Positions 1 through 7,038 of a stretch of 18,498 nucleotides of DNA are shown piece by piece. The notes below the pieces were generated by a model that saw nothing but the letters and a program-made list of their open reading frames with translations, was not told where the DNA came from and did not search any database. Position 1 is the first letter of the stretch; each line of letters opens with the position of its first letter. The stretch spans positions 1-18,498 of the forward strand of contig JAEDDG010000036.1 of NCBI GenBank assembly GCA_016293865.1, given 5' to 3'. Both the position numbers and the translations under genes were made by a program. The DNA comes from Oscillospiraceae bacterium. Its GTDB lineage: Bacteria; Bacillota; Clostridia; Oscillospirales; Oscillospiraceae.

Positions 1-608
1 CACCTTCAGGTATTTTTCCGTCAATCCAGTCATCCACCTGTTCCGCAAAAGGCTTGGAGTAGTCGTACTGACTTGTCTCCTCCACAGTCTCTTCTCCGGC
101 GCTGAACGGATACTCGCTCAGCTTCTTTTTCCACTCCGGAATTTTTTCAGAATTTCCTTGACTATTTTCCTCCGATGTGTATATAAGGCGTGTAGGAGAG
201 TTTAACGCGCCACTTTGAGCGCCTCCGTTTCTGGAGGAAGAGCCCCTACGGCGGTTATACTCTCTTTTTCTGATTGTTCCAATGCTGTATGCTGTCTCCA
301 TGTCCTGGTTTAATGCAGCGGAAACTGGAACTCTGTAATACAATCCGTCAAAGTCCCGGAAATACGCCCGTCTTTTCTTTTCCCCGCTTGACGTCCTGCA
401 AGAAGTGGCATATATTTTTATTGAAGTCAACACTGCGTATGGCCTCGCGCCAATTGGCGGCGCGCGTCCCAGCGTTCAGTGCTTGGCTTCTTTTTTTGTC
501 CAGATGTAGGAGACGGCCATCTGCCGCCGCCTGCAGAACATCGTCTGCAAGTGTATCCGCTGCGGAAAAACCGACTGCTTCCCTCTTCTGAACTTTTCTG
601 ATTGACAA
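1..608 (-). pseudogene. Frameshifted, edge-truncated remnant of an accessory (phage/ICE-type) protein gene
   Basis: Read on the minus strand, two frames join into one plausible protein. The upstream part (608 down to about 360) contains NWREAIRSVDFNKN and ends KEKTGVF before a stop near 348. A second frame, open without a stop from about 360 to the left edge, continues as RDFDGLYYRVPVSAALNQ, then EKIPEWKKKLSEYPFSAG and YDYSKPFAEQVDDWIDGKIP. Dropping one C of the run CCGGG near 354-362 joins them as GVF-RDFDGLYY. No ATG or ribosome-binding site is visible at the 5' end. An in-frame TAA lies at 624-626, and the only start candidate is a TTG at 608 without a Shine-Dalgarno. The KPFAEQVDDWIDGKIP stretch recalls a domain I associate with large polyvalent or MuF-type proteins of phages and integrative elements; that assignment is from memory and tentative. 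The 3' end lies outside the window. A sequencing error rather than real decay is possible. Confidence 0.6.
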
Positions 609-630
609 TTTGATTTTTGCGGTTTAATAT
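602..630 (+). promoter_or_regulatory. Promoter of the deoR-family operon
   Basis: A perfect -35 box TTGACA (602-607) is followed after 17 bp by TAATAT (625-630). An overlapping alternative -10, TTTAAT at 623-628, has 15-bp spacing. The expected transcript start is near 637, giving a leader of only about 20 nt before the ribosome-binding site at 643-649. The -35 box lies over the decayed 5' end of the minus-strand remnant. Confidence 0.62.
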
Positions 631-642
631 GTGGATATTCAT

Positions 643-649
643 GGAGGTG
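643..649 (+). promoter_or_regulatory. Ribosome-binding site that sets the TTG start of the DeoR regulator
   Basis: GGAGGTG lies 7 nt before the TTG at 657 but only 1 nt before the in-frame TTG at 651. The spacing therefore favours 657, which also gives the usual DeoR-family N-terminus (MFAKERQDKI). Confidence 0.7.
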
Positions 650-656
650 ATTGCAT

Positions 657-1454
657 TTGTTTGCAAAAGAGCGGCAGGACAAGATCTATTCCATTCTGCA
701 GAATGACGGCGCTGTCACAACATCCGGCCTGGTAGAGCTTTTCCAAGTCTCCATTGAAACCATCCGCAGGGATTTATTGTCTATGGAGCAGAACGGCCGG
801 CTTTCGCGCGTCCACGGCGGCGCTGTTGCTGTCGGGGACATGAAACCCTTTATGGAGCTGCAGATCCGCAGTCAGAAGCATTTCCAACAGAAGTACGAAC
901 TCTCCCTGAAGGCTGCTGAATTCATTGAAAATGGCGACATTATCGGAATTGATGCCGGAAGCACAGCAGCTGCCTTTGCAAACGCCCTGAAAAACAAACT
1001 GGAACGGCTGACCGTAGTCACGCATTCACTTGACGTTCTGGACATACTGCGTGATTTCAAGGATTTTTCGGTCATTCTCTGCGGCGGCTGCTATTTGAAA
1101 GGAGAAAATGCCTTTTACGGCGCGCTCACGCTTGACACGCTCAGCAAACTGCACCTGCAGAAAACCTTTATTTTCCCGTCGGCGGTTTCCATCAAGCACG
1201 GGATCTGTGATTATCAAGGCGACCTGTATATGATCCAGAAGCAGCTGCTGAAGTGCTCGGATGAAATCTATGTTCTGGCAGACAGCAGCAAATTTGAGAA
1301 AAAAGCCCTGCTGAAAATCGACGACATGAAAAGCGACTATACTTATGTGACGGACAGCGGTTTATCCCGTGAACTCACAAGGCTATACAAGGAAAACCAG
1401 TTAACAATCATTACAGGAGGAAATGAAAATGCGAACTCTGGTTATTTTGGTTGA
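657..1454 (+). CDS. DeoR-family transcriptional regulator
   Basis: A 265-residue protein of the usual DeoR length. The N-terminal winged helix-turn-helix (about residues 3-58) has the family signature in SIETIRRDLLSMEQNGRLSR followed by VHGGAV. The rest is a DeoRC sugar-phosphate-sensing domain with the characteristic GSTAAAFANAL loop near residue 100 and an ADSSKF segment toward the end. Family members usually repress sugar or sugar-phosphate genes and are released by a phosphorylated metabolite. The start is a TTG, chosen for ribosome-binding-site spacing. Its last 26 nt overlap the next gene, and the carrier behind that overlaps again, so regulator, phosphodiesterase and transporter form one transcription unit. 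It probably regulates its own operon (inference). I did not find a convincing operator, although ATTGACAAT at 601-609 is a small dyad over the -35 box. The effector is unknown. Confidence 0.92.
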   Translation: MFAKERQDKIYSILQNDGAVTTSGLVELFQVSIETIRRDLLSMEQNGRLSRVHGGAVAVGDMKPFMELQIRSQKHFQQKYELSLKAAEFIENGDIIGIDAGSTAAAFANALKNKLERLTVVTHSLDVLDILRDFKDFSVILCGGCYLKGENAFYGALTLDTLSKLHLQKTFIFPSAVSIKHGICDYQGDLYMIQKQLLKCSDEIYVLADSSKFEKKALLKIDDMKSDYTYVTDSGLSRELTRLYKENQLTIITGGNENANSGYFG

Positions 1455-2193
1455 CGGCATGCGGCCGGATGCACTTGAGAACATACTTCCGGCACAGGAA
1501 CTGCTCAGCCGTTCAGCATATACGCTGAACGCACAGTCGGTTATGCCTTCGGTTACACTTCCCTGTCACATGTCCCTCTTCCACAGCGTTGATCCTGCGC
1601 GGCACGGAACCACGACAAACACTTACGCGCCGCAGGTCCGGCCGATCCGCGGATTATGCGAAATACTGGCGGGAAGCGGCAAAAAATGCGCCTTCTTTTA
1701 CAACTGGGAGGAACTCAGAGACCTGACAAGGCCGGGTTCGCTCGTCTTCTCCTTTTTCTGCAAAGGCGACGTGATCGGCTATGACCGGGCAAATCAGATC
1801 GTTACCGACGCCGCCATTGACTACCTGAAGACAAGTGACACGGACTTCACATTTATTTACCTTGGTCACACCGACATGGCAGGGCATCAGTACGGCTGGA
1901 TGAGCGATGCCTATATGCAGGCAGTTGAGGACAGCTGGATATGCATCGGCCGCATCCTGGACTCGCTGCCGGAAGATTACACCGTGATTGTCACAGCCGA
2001 CCACGGCGGACATGCACGGACGCACGGCATGGACATCCCTGAGGACATGACCATTCCCATCATCATAACCGGAAAAACAGCCGTCCCCGGCCAAACGCTG
2101 GAAAACGCAACCATCAAAGACATCGCGCCGACAATCACCGCCCTGCTGGGCGTTCCCGCAGATCCGGAATGGGAAGGAAAAAGCCTGTTATGA
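1429..2193 (+). CDS. Alkaline-phosphatase-superfamily phosphodiesterase (NPP-like)
   Basis: A 254-residue protein with the complete two-metal site of the nucleotide pyrophosphatase/phosphodiesterase branch of the alkaline phosphatase superfamily. Visible ligands are D9 in LVDGMRPD, the presumed nucleophile T43 in PSVTLPCH, D149 and H153 in HTDMAGH, and D191, H192 and H199 in TADHGGHARTHG. There is no signal peptide or membrane segment, so it should act in the cytoplasm, unlike many secreted family members. It is also short for the family. The ATG at 1429 is preferred to the ATG at 1423 because AGGAGG at 1415-1420 sits 8 nt before the former and only 2 nt before the latter. The gene starts inside the regulator gene and overlaps the transporter by 4 nt. 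Hydrolysis of an imported phosphodiester or phosphomonoester is the natural inference from context; substrate is not determinable here. A phosphonate or sulfate ester is an alternative. Confidence 0.85.
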   Translation: MRTLVILVDGMRPDALENILPAQELLSRSAYTLNAQSVMPSVTLPCHMSLFHSVDPARHGTTTNTYAPQVRPIRGLCEILAGSGKKCAFFYNWEELRDLTRPGSLVFSFFCKGDVIGYDRANQIVTDAAIDYLKTSDTDFTFIYLGHTDMAGHQYGWMSDAYMQAVEDSWICIGRILDSLPEDYTVIVTADHGGHARTHGMDIPEDMTIPIIITGKTAVPGQTLENATIKDIAPTITALLGVPADPEWEGKSLL

Positions 2194-3410
2194 CCCTTTC
2201 TGATCATAAAAAACAGGCGGACAGAATCGCGCTGCTTTTTGCCGCCGTATACATGGTCAGTTACATCACAAGGATCAATTACGGCGCCGTCGTGTCGGAA
2301 ATGGAGCTGGAAACCGGGATTCCAAAAAGCCTGCTCTCGCTGTCCCTGACCGGGAGCTTCCTGACCTATGGCGCAGGCCAGATCATCAGCGGACTCTGCG
2401 CGGACAGATATTCACCGAAAAAGCTGATTTCCCTGGCGCTGGCTGTCAGCGTTCTCATGAATCTGCTTGTGCCTGTCTGCAGAAACCACATCCAGATGCT
2501 GGCCGTATGGTGTGTCAACGGGCTTGCACAGGCCTTCATGTGGCCGCCCCTTGTCCGGATGATGACTGTGCTCCTGTCATCCGATGACTACAAAAAGGTC
2601 AGCGCAAAGGTGTCCTGGGGCAGTTCAATCGGAACGATCATCATTTATCTGCTCTCCCCCTCCCTGATTACCCTGTTCAGCTGGAAAGCTGTATTTGTAT
2701 TCTCCGCCCTGTGCGGCACTGTCATGATTTTCATATGGCAGAAATATGCAAGCGAACCCGGAGACCAGCCGCAGAGCAGTTCCACTGCGCAGAAAGAACT
2801 TGAAAAATGCCGCATATTCACACCGCTGATCATCGCCCTGATGGCAGCCATTATGCTCCAGGGTATACTCCGCGACGGCGTGACGACCTGGATGCCCTCG
2901 TTCATCGGTGAAACATATCAGATCAGCAGCGCTGTTTCAATCCTGTCCGGCGTTTTCCTGCCGCTGTTCAGCATTCTGTGCATTCAGGCGGCGCTGAAGC
3001 TCTACCGGAAGGCTGTGACCAATCCGGTTGCCTGCGCAGCTTTGTTTTTCGCCTCCGGCTCGGCCGCAGCCGCAGTTCTTTTCCTGTTGAATGGAAAAGC
3101 GCCCGCTGTCTCCGTTCTGTGCTCCGCTGTGCTGACCGGGTGCATGCACGGCGCAAATCTGATGCTGATTTCCATGATTCCTCCGTATTTCAAAAGCTAT
3201 GGCAGCGTGTCCACAGTCTCCGGCATTCTGAACTGCTGCACGTATATCGGAAGCGCGGTGTCCACTTACGGCATCGCCTTAATGGCAGAACACGCCGGCT
3301 GGCACTTTACGGTTCTGATCTGGCTGCTGGTCGGTGCGCTCGGCGCTCTTCTGTGCGGGCTCAGCATCCGGCCCTGGAATCGCAGCTTTCCCGCAGAAAC
3401 AGATGCCTGA
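2190..3410 (+). CDS. MFS carrier resembling organophosphate:phosphate antiporters (GlpT/UhpT-like)
   Basis: A 406-residue, strongly hydrophobic protein with about 12 predicted membrane segments. The first segment carries MVSYITRINYGAVVSEME, then GIPKSLLSLSLTGSFLTYGAGQ, a layout typical of the OPA (organophosphate:Pi antiporter) family that includes GlpT and UhpT. The cytoplasmic loop GLCADRYSPKKLI is the MFS loop-2/3 motif. A short hydrophilic linker rich in Q and S (near residue 195) separates the two six-helix halves. The start at 2190 overlaps the phosphodiesterase stop as ATGA, suggesting translational coupling. An ATG at 2169 would add seven residues but has no better ribosome-binding site. 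With the upstream hydrolase and DeoR regulator it probably imports a phosphorylated organic compound in exchange for phosphate. Specificity is inferred from family resemblance only. Confidence 0.85.
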   Translation: MTLSDHKKQADRIALLFAAVYMVSYITRINYGAVVSEMELETGIPKSLLSLSLTGSFLTYGAGQIISGLCADRYSPKKLISLALAVSVLMNLLVPVCRNHIQMLAVWCVNGLAQAFMWPPLVRMMTVLLSSDDYKKVSAKVSWGSSIGTIIIYLLSPSLITLFSWKAVFVFSALCGTVMIFIWQKYASEPGDQPQSSSTAQKELEKCRIFTPLIIALMAAIMLQGILRDGVTTWMPSFIGETYQISSAVSILSGVFLPLFSILCIQAALKLYRKAVTNPVACAALFFASGSAAAAVLFLLNGKAPAVSVLCSAVLTGCMHGANLMLISMIPPYFKSYGSVSTVSGILNCCTYIGSAVSTYGIALMAEHAGWHFTVLIWLLVGALGALLCGLSIRPWNRSFPAETDA

Positions 3411-3478
3411 ACATGGATTCATCAGAAACGCCGCGGGCAGATTCCGGTAAAAACCGCATCGGCTCCCCCCCAAAAAAC

Positions 3479-3510
3479 AAGCGCCGCATTCCTTCCGGAA
3501 TGCGGCGCTT
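3479..3510. terminator. Bidirectional intrinsic terminator between the MFS gene and ftsH
   Basis: Perfect 14-bp arms AAGCGCCGCATTCC and GGAATGCGGCGCTT flank a 4-nt loop. The plus strand continues with CTGTTTTTT shortly after. The minus strand runs from the stem directly into TTGTTTTTT (complement of 3471-3480). It sits exactly between two convergent genes and can serve both. Confidence 0.9.
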
Positions 3511-3521
3511 ATGTCTGTTTT

Positions 3522-5336
3522 TTACTGCTGGTTGAGCATGTTCATAAACTGTTCGCCCGTGATCGTCTCCTGGGTGTACAGGTAGTCGGCAAGCCGGTGA
3601 AGCTTACTTTCATTGGTTTTCAGCAGTTCCATCGCCTTCTGCCGCTGCTCTTCGACAAGTGCAACGACTTTCTGATCCAGTTTGGTCTGCGTCTCCGGCG
3701 AGCAGCTCAGGGAAGCATCGCCGCCCAGATACTGGTTGTTCATCGTTTCAAACGCAACCATACCAAACTCGTCGCTCATGCCGAAGCGGGAGACCATTGA
3801 ACGCGCCAGCTTTGTGGCCTGTTCAATATCATTTGACGCGCCGGTCGTCACGGAGTGGAACACAAGTTCCTCTGCCGCGCGGCCGCCGGTAAATGTACAG
3901 ATTTTATTGAGCAGCTCCTCTTTCGACATCAGGAAATGATCGCCATCATCCACCTGAAGCGTGTAACCCAGCGCGCCGGAGGTGCGGGGAATGATTGTGA
4001 TCTTCTGCACAGGGGCCGAGTGGCTCTGCAGCGCCGCAACGAGCGCATGGCCGATTTCGTGATAGGCCACGATTTTCTTTTCCTGATCTGACAAAACACG
4101 GCTTTTTTTCTGATAACCGGCAATGACAACCTCAACGCTTTCCTGCAGATCTTCCTGTGTGGCAAATTTTCTTCCGTCACGCACAGCACGCAGCGCGGCC
4201 TCGTTTACGATGTTAGCCAGCTCCGCGCCGGAAGCGCCGGCGGCAGTCTTTGCAATCGGTTCGAAATCCACATTGTCCGCCAGGCGGATTTTCTTTGCAT
4301 GGACCTTCAGGATCGCAATTCTTCCCTGCAGATCCGGCAGCTCAACCGGGATCCGCCTGTCAAAACGGCCCGGGCGCAGAAGAGCAGGATCCAGTGAATC
4401 CGGCCGGTTTGTGGCGGCAAGCACCACCACACCCTTGGAGCCGTCAAAACCGTCCATCTCCGTCAGCAGCTGGTTCAATGTCTGTTCACGCTCATCGTTG
4501 CCGCCGATCTGTCCGTCACGCTTTTTGCCGATTGTATCAATCTCATCGATAAACACAATGCAGGGTGCCTTTTCATTGGCCTGCCTGAACAAATCACGGA
4601 CCTTGGCAGCGCCGCGGCCCACAAACATCTCTACAAATTCTGAACCGGCAATGGAGAAAAACGGGACGTTGGCCTCGCCTGCCACAGCCTTCGCAAGCAG
4701 CGTCTTGCCGGTGCCCGGCGGGCCGACAAGAAGCGCGCCCTTCGGCAGAACCGCACCGATTTCCCGGTATTTTCCCGGGTCATGCAGAAAATCAACGATC
4801 TCACTGAGCAGTTCCTTTGCCTCGTCCTCGCCTGCGACATCAGCAAACCGGATTCCGGTGGAAGACGGCACATACATTTTCGCGCCGGACCCGCCGTTCA
4901 TGCCGAACATCATACCGTCCCCGCTCTTGACGGCCTTGGACATCTTCCGGTTGATAAAAACACCGATCAGGATAAACGGCAGAAGAGGCAGCACCCAGGT
5001 CAGCAGAATGCTGGTCAGCAGAGAAGGCTGCGAGTCGATCTCTTCAAAAGTTGCGCCGGCTTCATACAGGCGCTGTGTACGCTCCGGATCCTGCGTTACT
5101 GTTGTCTCGTACAGATTGCCCTCTTTGTCAGAAAACAGGATCCTTTCATCCTCGATCTGGACCTGATCAATCTGCTTATCCTGCGTCATGCTCATGAACA
5201 CATCGTACGTCACATCTGTAACACGGCTGCCCATAAGCGCCGGGAAAAGCGTTGCATTCAGCAGCAGAAGGATTACAGCAGTGAGAATGCAATAAAAGAT
5301 CAGCGGTGTTTTTGACGGCTTCTTTACTTCCTGCAT
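3522..5336 (-). CDS. ftsH: ATP-dependent zinc metalloprotease FtsH
   Basis: A 604-residue membrane AAA+ protease that unfolds and degrades membrane and regulatory proteins. Segments in order: N-terminal membrane helix (about 12-34), an external domain, a second helix (about 108-130), the AAA domain with Walker A GPPGTGKT (205-212) and Walker B VFIDEID (261-267), the SRH region NRPDSLDPALLRPGRFDRR, then the peptidase with HEIGH (427-431) and a downstream Asp in GASNDIE as likely third zinc ligand. The pore loop reads FVGRGA where the best-known enzymes have FVGVGA, and the zinc motif has Ile where HEAGH is usual. The ATG at 5336 is preferred over an in-frame TTG at 5360 because GAAGGGGTG lies just upstream of it. 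It starts 5 nt after the MarR gene ends, so the two are co-transcribed. It may be a second FtsH paralogue, which the window cannot show. Confidence 0.97.
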   Translation of the reverse strand: MQEVKKPSKTPLIFYCILTAVILLLLNATLFPALMGSRVTDVTYDVFMSMTQDKQIDQVQIEDERILFSDKEGNLYETTVTQDPERTQRLYEAGATFEEIDSQPSLLTSILLTWVLPLLPFILIGVFINRKMSKAVKSGDGMMFGMNGGSGAKMYVPSSTGIRFADVAGEDEAKELLSEIVDFLHDPGKYREIGAVLPKGALLVGPPGTGKTLLAKAVAGEANVPFFSIAGSEFVEMFVGRGAAKVRDLFRQANEKAPCIVFIDEIDTIGKKRDGQIGGNDEREQTLNQLLTEMDGFDGSKGVVVLAATNRPDSLDPALLRPGRFDRRIPVELPDLQGRIAILKVHAKKIRLADNVDFEPIAKTAAGASGAELANIVNEAALRAVRDGRKFATQEDLQESVEVVIAGYQKKSRVLSDQEKKIVAYHEIGHALVAALQSHSAPVQKITIIPRTSGALGYTLQVDDGDHFLMSKEELLNKICTFTGGRAAEELVFHSVTTGASNDIEQATKLARSMVSRFGMSDEFGMVAFETMNNQYLGGDASLSCSPETQTKLDQKVVALVEEQRQKAMELLKTNESKLHRLADYLYTQETITGEQFMNMLNQQ

Positions 5337-5341
5337 AGCAT

Positions 5342-5851
5342 TCACCCCTTCATTGTCCAATCAAAATATGCATCAGCATCCGGTTCAATATGAATGGACT
5401 TGTATCTTTTGGCCCGCTGGTTCTGGATCCCGTTCAGATTCCGCCGGAGCTTCGCTGCAAACTCAATAACCAGTGCTGACTCGTGCGCCGTCACATCTTT
5501 TTTCATTTCGCGGGAAAACACATCTTTGGCGATTTTGATCTTTTCCAAAATCGGACGGCATTTTTCTGTCAAATGCAGATGGATTTTCCTGCAGTCCATG
5601 CTGTCGCGCTCAGTCTCCAGATAACCGGCGGTCTTCAGACTGTCCACCGTTTTGCTGACAAGACTGCGCGAGAGCATATACTGCTTGGCAATTTCGTTTG
5701 ACGTATCGTTGGGTGCATGATCGTACAGATAGAGAATGCACATCATCTCTGTCATCTTAATCGGTTCATCCTTGACAGCATCATAACAACATTTCAGATA
5801 AGCTTTTTGGATCTGTAAAAACAATGCCAGCACATTTTCGTTGCTGTTCAT
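5342..5851 (-). CDS. MarR-family transcriptional regulator
   Basis: A 169-residue protein with the MarR winged-helix layout: helical N-terminus (ENVLALFLQIQKAYLKCCYD), recognition region IAKQYMLSRSLVSKTVDSLKTAGY and wing ETERDSMDCRKIHLHLTEKC. Family members bind palindromic operators as dimers and usually repress their own operon until a small ligand or oxidation releases them. Cysteines in the dimerisation helix and wing could allow redox sensing, but this is speculative. The ATG at 5851 is preceded by AAGGGAAGAG at good spacing. The in-frame ATG at 5869 and longer extensions lack a ribosome-binding site and read as leader sequence. It is the first gene of a two-gene operon with ftsH, which is an uncommon partnership and suggests that ftsH expression answers to this regulator's signal. 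Confidence 0.88.
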   Translation of the reverse strand: MNSNENVLALFLQIQKAYLKCCYDAVKDEPIKMTEMMCILYLYDHAPNDTSNEIAKQYMLSRSLVSKTVDSLKTAGYLETERDSMDCRKIHLHLTEKCRPILEKIKIAKDVFSREMKKDVTAHESALVIEFAAKLRRNLNGIQNQRAKRYKSIHIEPDADAYFDWTMKG

Positions 5852-5878
5852 CAGCACTCTTCCCTTCATTGAACTTCT

Positions 5879-5927
5879 GCCGGTATGTCCGTCTGAAAAT
5901 GAAAAACTCAGGCAAGGCAATACCGGC
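5879..5927. repeat. Spaced inverted repeat in the marR leader
   Basis: GCCGGTAT (5879-5886) and ATACCGGC (5920-5927) are perfect 8-nt complements 33 nt apart. They lie in the predicted 134-nt untranslated leader of marR-ftsH, and could form an RNA stem or be a two-part protein site. Confidence 0.45.
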
Positions 5928-5991
5928 TGATAACATCCCTGTGAAGTCTTTCGGGCACCTGAATCTGCTTGTAATTGCACAGTATTTTTGA

Positions 5992-6020
5992 ATTATATAC
6001 ATGTTTTTTCCTTTTTACAA
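5992..6020 (-). promoter_or_regulatory. Promoter of the marR-ftsH operon
   Basis: On the minus strand TTGTAA (complement of 6015-6020) is followed after exactly 17 bp by a consensus TATAAT (complement of 5992-5997). Transcription should begin near 5985, giving a leader of about 134 nt before the ATG at 5851. Confidence 0.72.
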
Positions 6021-6099
6021 GTGCCGCAAATGAATATTTCAATTTTATTTACAATCATCTGCCGATGGGAACAATCCGGAAAAAACCGGTTCGGTACTG

Positions 6100-6128
6100 T
6101 TGACGAAAAAAGTCTGTTGTGCTACCAT
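6100..6128 (+). promoter_or_regulatory. Candidate promoter of the thioesterase gene
   Basis: TTGACG (6100-6105), a 17-bp spacer and TACCAT (6123-6128). The -35 is five of six and the -10 four of six matches to consensus. It is the best plus-strand candidate before the gene and would give a leader of about 110 nt. Confidence 0.42.
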
Positions 6129-6149
6129 TTTTACAGAAAAGGCCGGAAG

Positions 6150-6213
6150 ATTCTGCCCGGATCGCTCTTCGGATTCTGCCGCTCTGCCCTCTGGGAACGC
6201 ACATCATTCTGCC
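6150..6213 (+). repeat. Three direct copies of ATTCTGCC in the thioesterase leader
   Basis: ATTCTGCC occurs at 6150-6157, 6173-6180 and 6206-6213, all in the same orientation, between the candidate promoter and the ribosome-binding site. The spacing is irregular (23 and 33 nt). Function unknown; chance or a decayed duplication is possible. Confidence 0.4.
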
Positions 6214-6248
6214 CCATTTTTCTTCATTGTTCACTCAGGAGATATACT

Positions 6249-7019
6249 ATGGAAAACGAAAACTTCCCGTCTGTTTTTACAAAAAAAGTGCTTGTCACCC
6301 CCAGTATGTGCGACGCAACAGCATCGCTCAGCCGGACGAGCACCTTTGCGCTGTTTCAGGATCTGGCTTCCGAGCACGCGGAAAAAATCGGCGTAGGGGG
6401 CGACGCCATGACGGAACGCGGCCTGTTCTGGCTGACAGCGCACGTCCGTGTGGAGTTCTTTAAAAAAGCGCACATGATGCAGGAAATGACGGCAGAAACC
6501 TGGCCTGCTGATTACGGTCCCAATGACTTCCGCTGCTACAGATACTACCGTCTGACCTCCGGCGAAGACTGTCTGGCGCTCGGCAAAAGCATGTGGGCCG
6601 TCAGCGACGTCAAAAACGGCGGTGTCTGCCGCATCGCCGACGCCGGTTTCCCGGCTGGCTTCCCCTTCAGTCCCCAGGTGGTCTGCCCCGATCCGCTTCA
6701 GCGGTTCACGGATCATTTCACGCAGGATGACGTTGTCTGCACGCATACTGTGCGCGCTTCAGACACGGATTTCGGCGGGCACATGAACAATGTGGCTTAT
6801 ATCCACGTGCTGCTTGACAGCTTTTCATCAAAAGAGCTCGCCGGAATGGACATCGCTTCGCTTGAAATCCGCTATGCACACCCCTGCTACGAGGGACAGC
6901 AGCTTTCCGTCTGCCGCCGCCGTGTTGAAAACGGCTGGATGCTTGCCGTCAGGCGCGAAGGCGAAAAGGCATCGGCCATCGCACAGCTGAAGCTGCGCGG
7001 AAACCAGACCGATTTCTGA
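6249..7019 (+). CDS. Acyl-ACP thioesterase (double hot-dog, PF01643-like)
   Basis: A 256-residue protein with two hot-dog halves, as in bacterial and plant acyl-ACP thioesterases that release free fatty acids from acyl carrier protein. The first half has the substrate-helix region TFALFQDLASEHAEKIG and strand FWLTAHVRVEF. The second carries the catalytic-type motif DTDFGGHMNNVAY (residues 172-184), comparable to the D-x-N-x-H-x-N-N pattern of the family, with Asn and His available as catalytic residues. It is a cytosolic enzyme without a signal peptide. The ATG at 6249 is preceded by AGGAG with 7-nt spacing, and the family N-terminus starts here, so a longer frame from 5988 is rejected. The EamA transporter gene begins 19 nt downstream and is probably co-transcribed. 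Acyl-CoA as substrate cannot be excluded. Confidence 0.87.
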   Translation: MENENFPSVFTKKVLVTPSMCDATASLSRTSTFALFQDLASEHAEKIGVGGDAMTERGLFWLTAHVRVEFFKKAHMMQEMTAETWPADYGPNDFRCYRYYRLTSGEDCLALGKSMWAVSDVKNGGVCRIADAGFPAGFPFSPQVVCPDPLQRFTDHFTQDDVVCTHTVRASDTDFGGHMNNVAYIHVLLDSFSSKELAGMDIASLEIRYAHPCYEGQQLSVCRRRVENGWMLAVRREGEKASAIAQLKLRGNQTDF

Positions 7020-7038
7020 TCTGCGGCAGGTGACTGCA

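Larger units (their letters stand above)
5852..6248. other. Divergent regulatory region between marR-ftsH and the thioesterase gene
   Basis: 397 bp without a supported gene. It holds the marR promoter (minus), a spaced inverted repeat in the marR leader, a weaker plus-strand promoter for the thioesterase gene and three copies of ATTCTGCC in that gene's leader. The stretch around 5990-6060 is clearly AT-rich compared with the coding DNA. TGAATATTTCA at 6031-6041 is a small imperfect dyad upstream of the marR -35 box and could be an operator. The open frame that runs through here into the thioesterase gene has no ribosome-binding site and no protein character. Confidence 0.6.

Noticed and set aside
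2978..3535. Plus-strand open frame overlapping the end of the MFS gene
   Set aside because: It is out of frame with the carrier, Arg/Ser-rich, and runs through the bidirectional terminator into the end of ftsH.
4123..5166. Long plus-strand open frame opposite ftsH
   Set aside because: It is antisense to a clear ftsH; its translation is rich in Ser, Arg and Pro with no family motif and no ribosome-binding site, typical of a shadow frame in GC-rich DNA.
5988..6248. N-terminal extension of the thioesterase frame
   Set aside because: The extra 87 codons lack a ribosome-binding site and cover the promoter region. AGGAG before the ATG at 6249 and the family N-terminus support the shorter gene.
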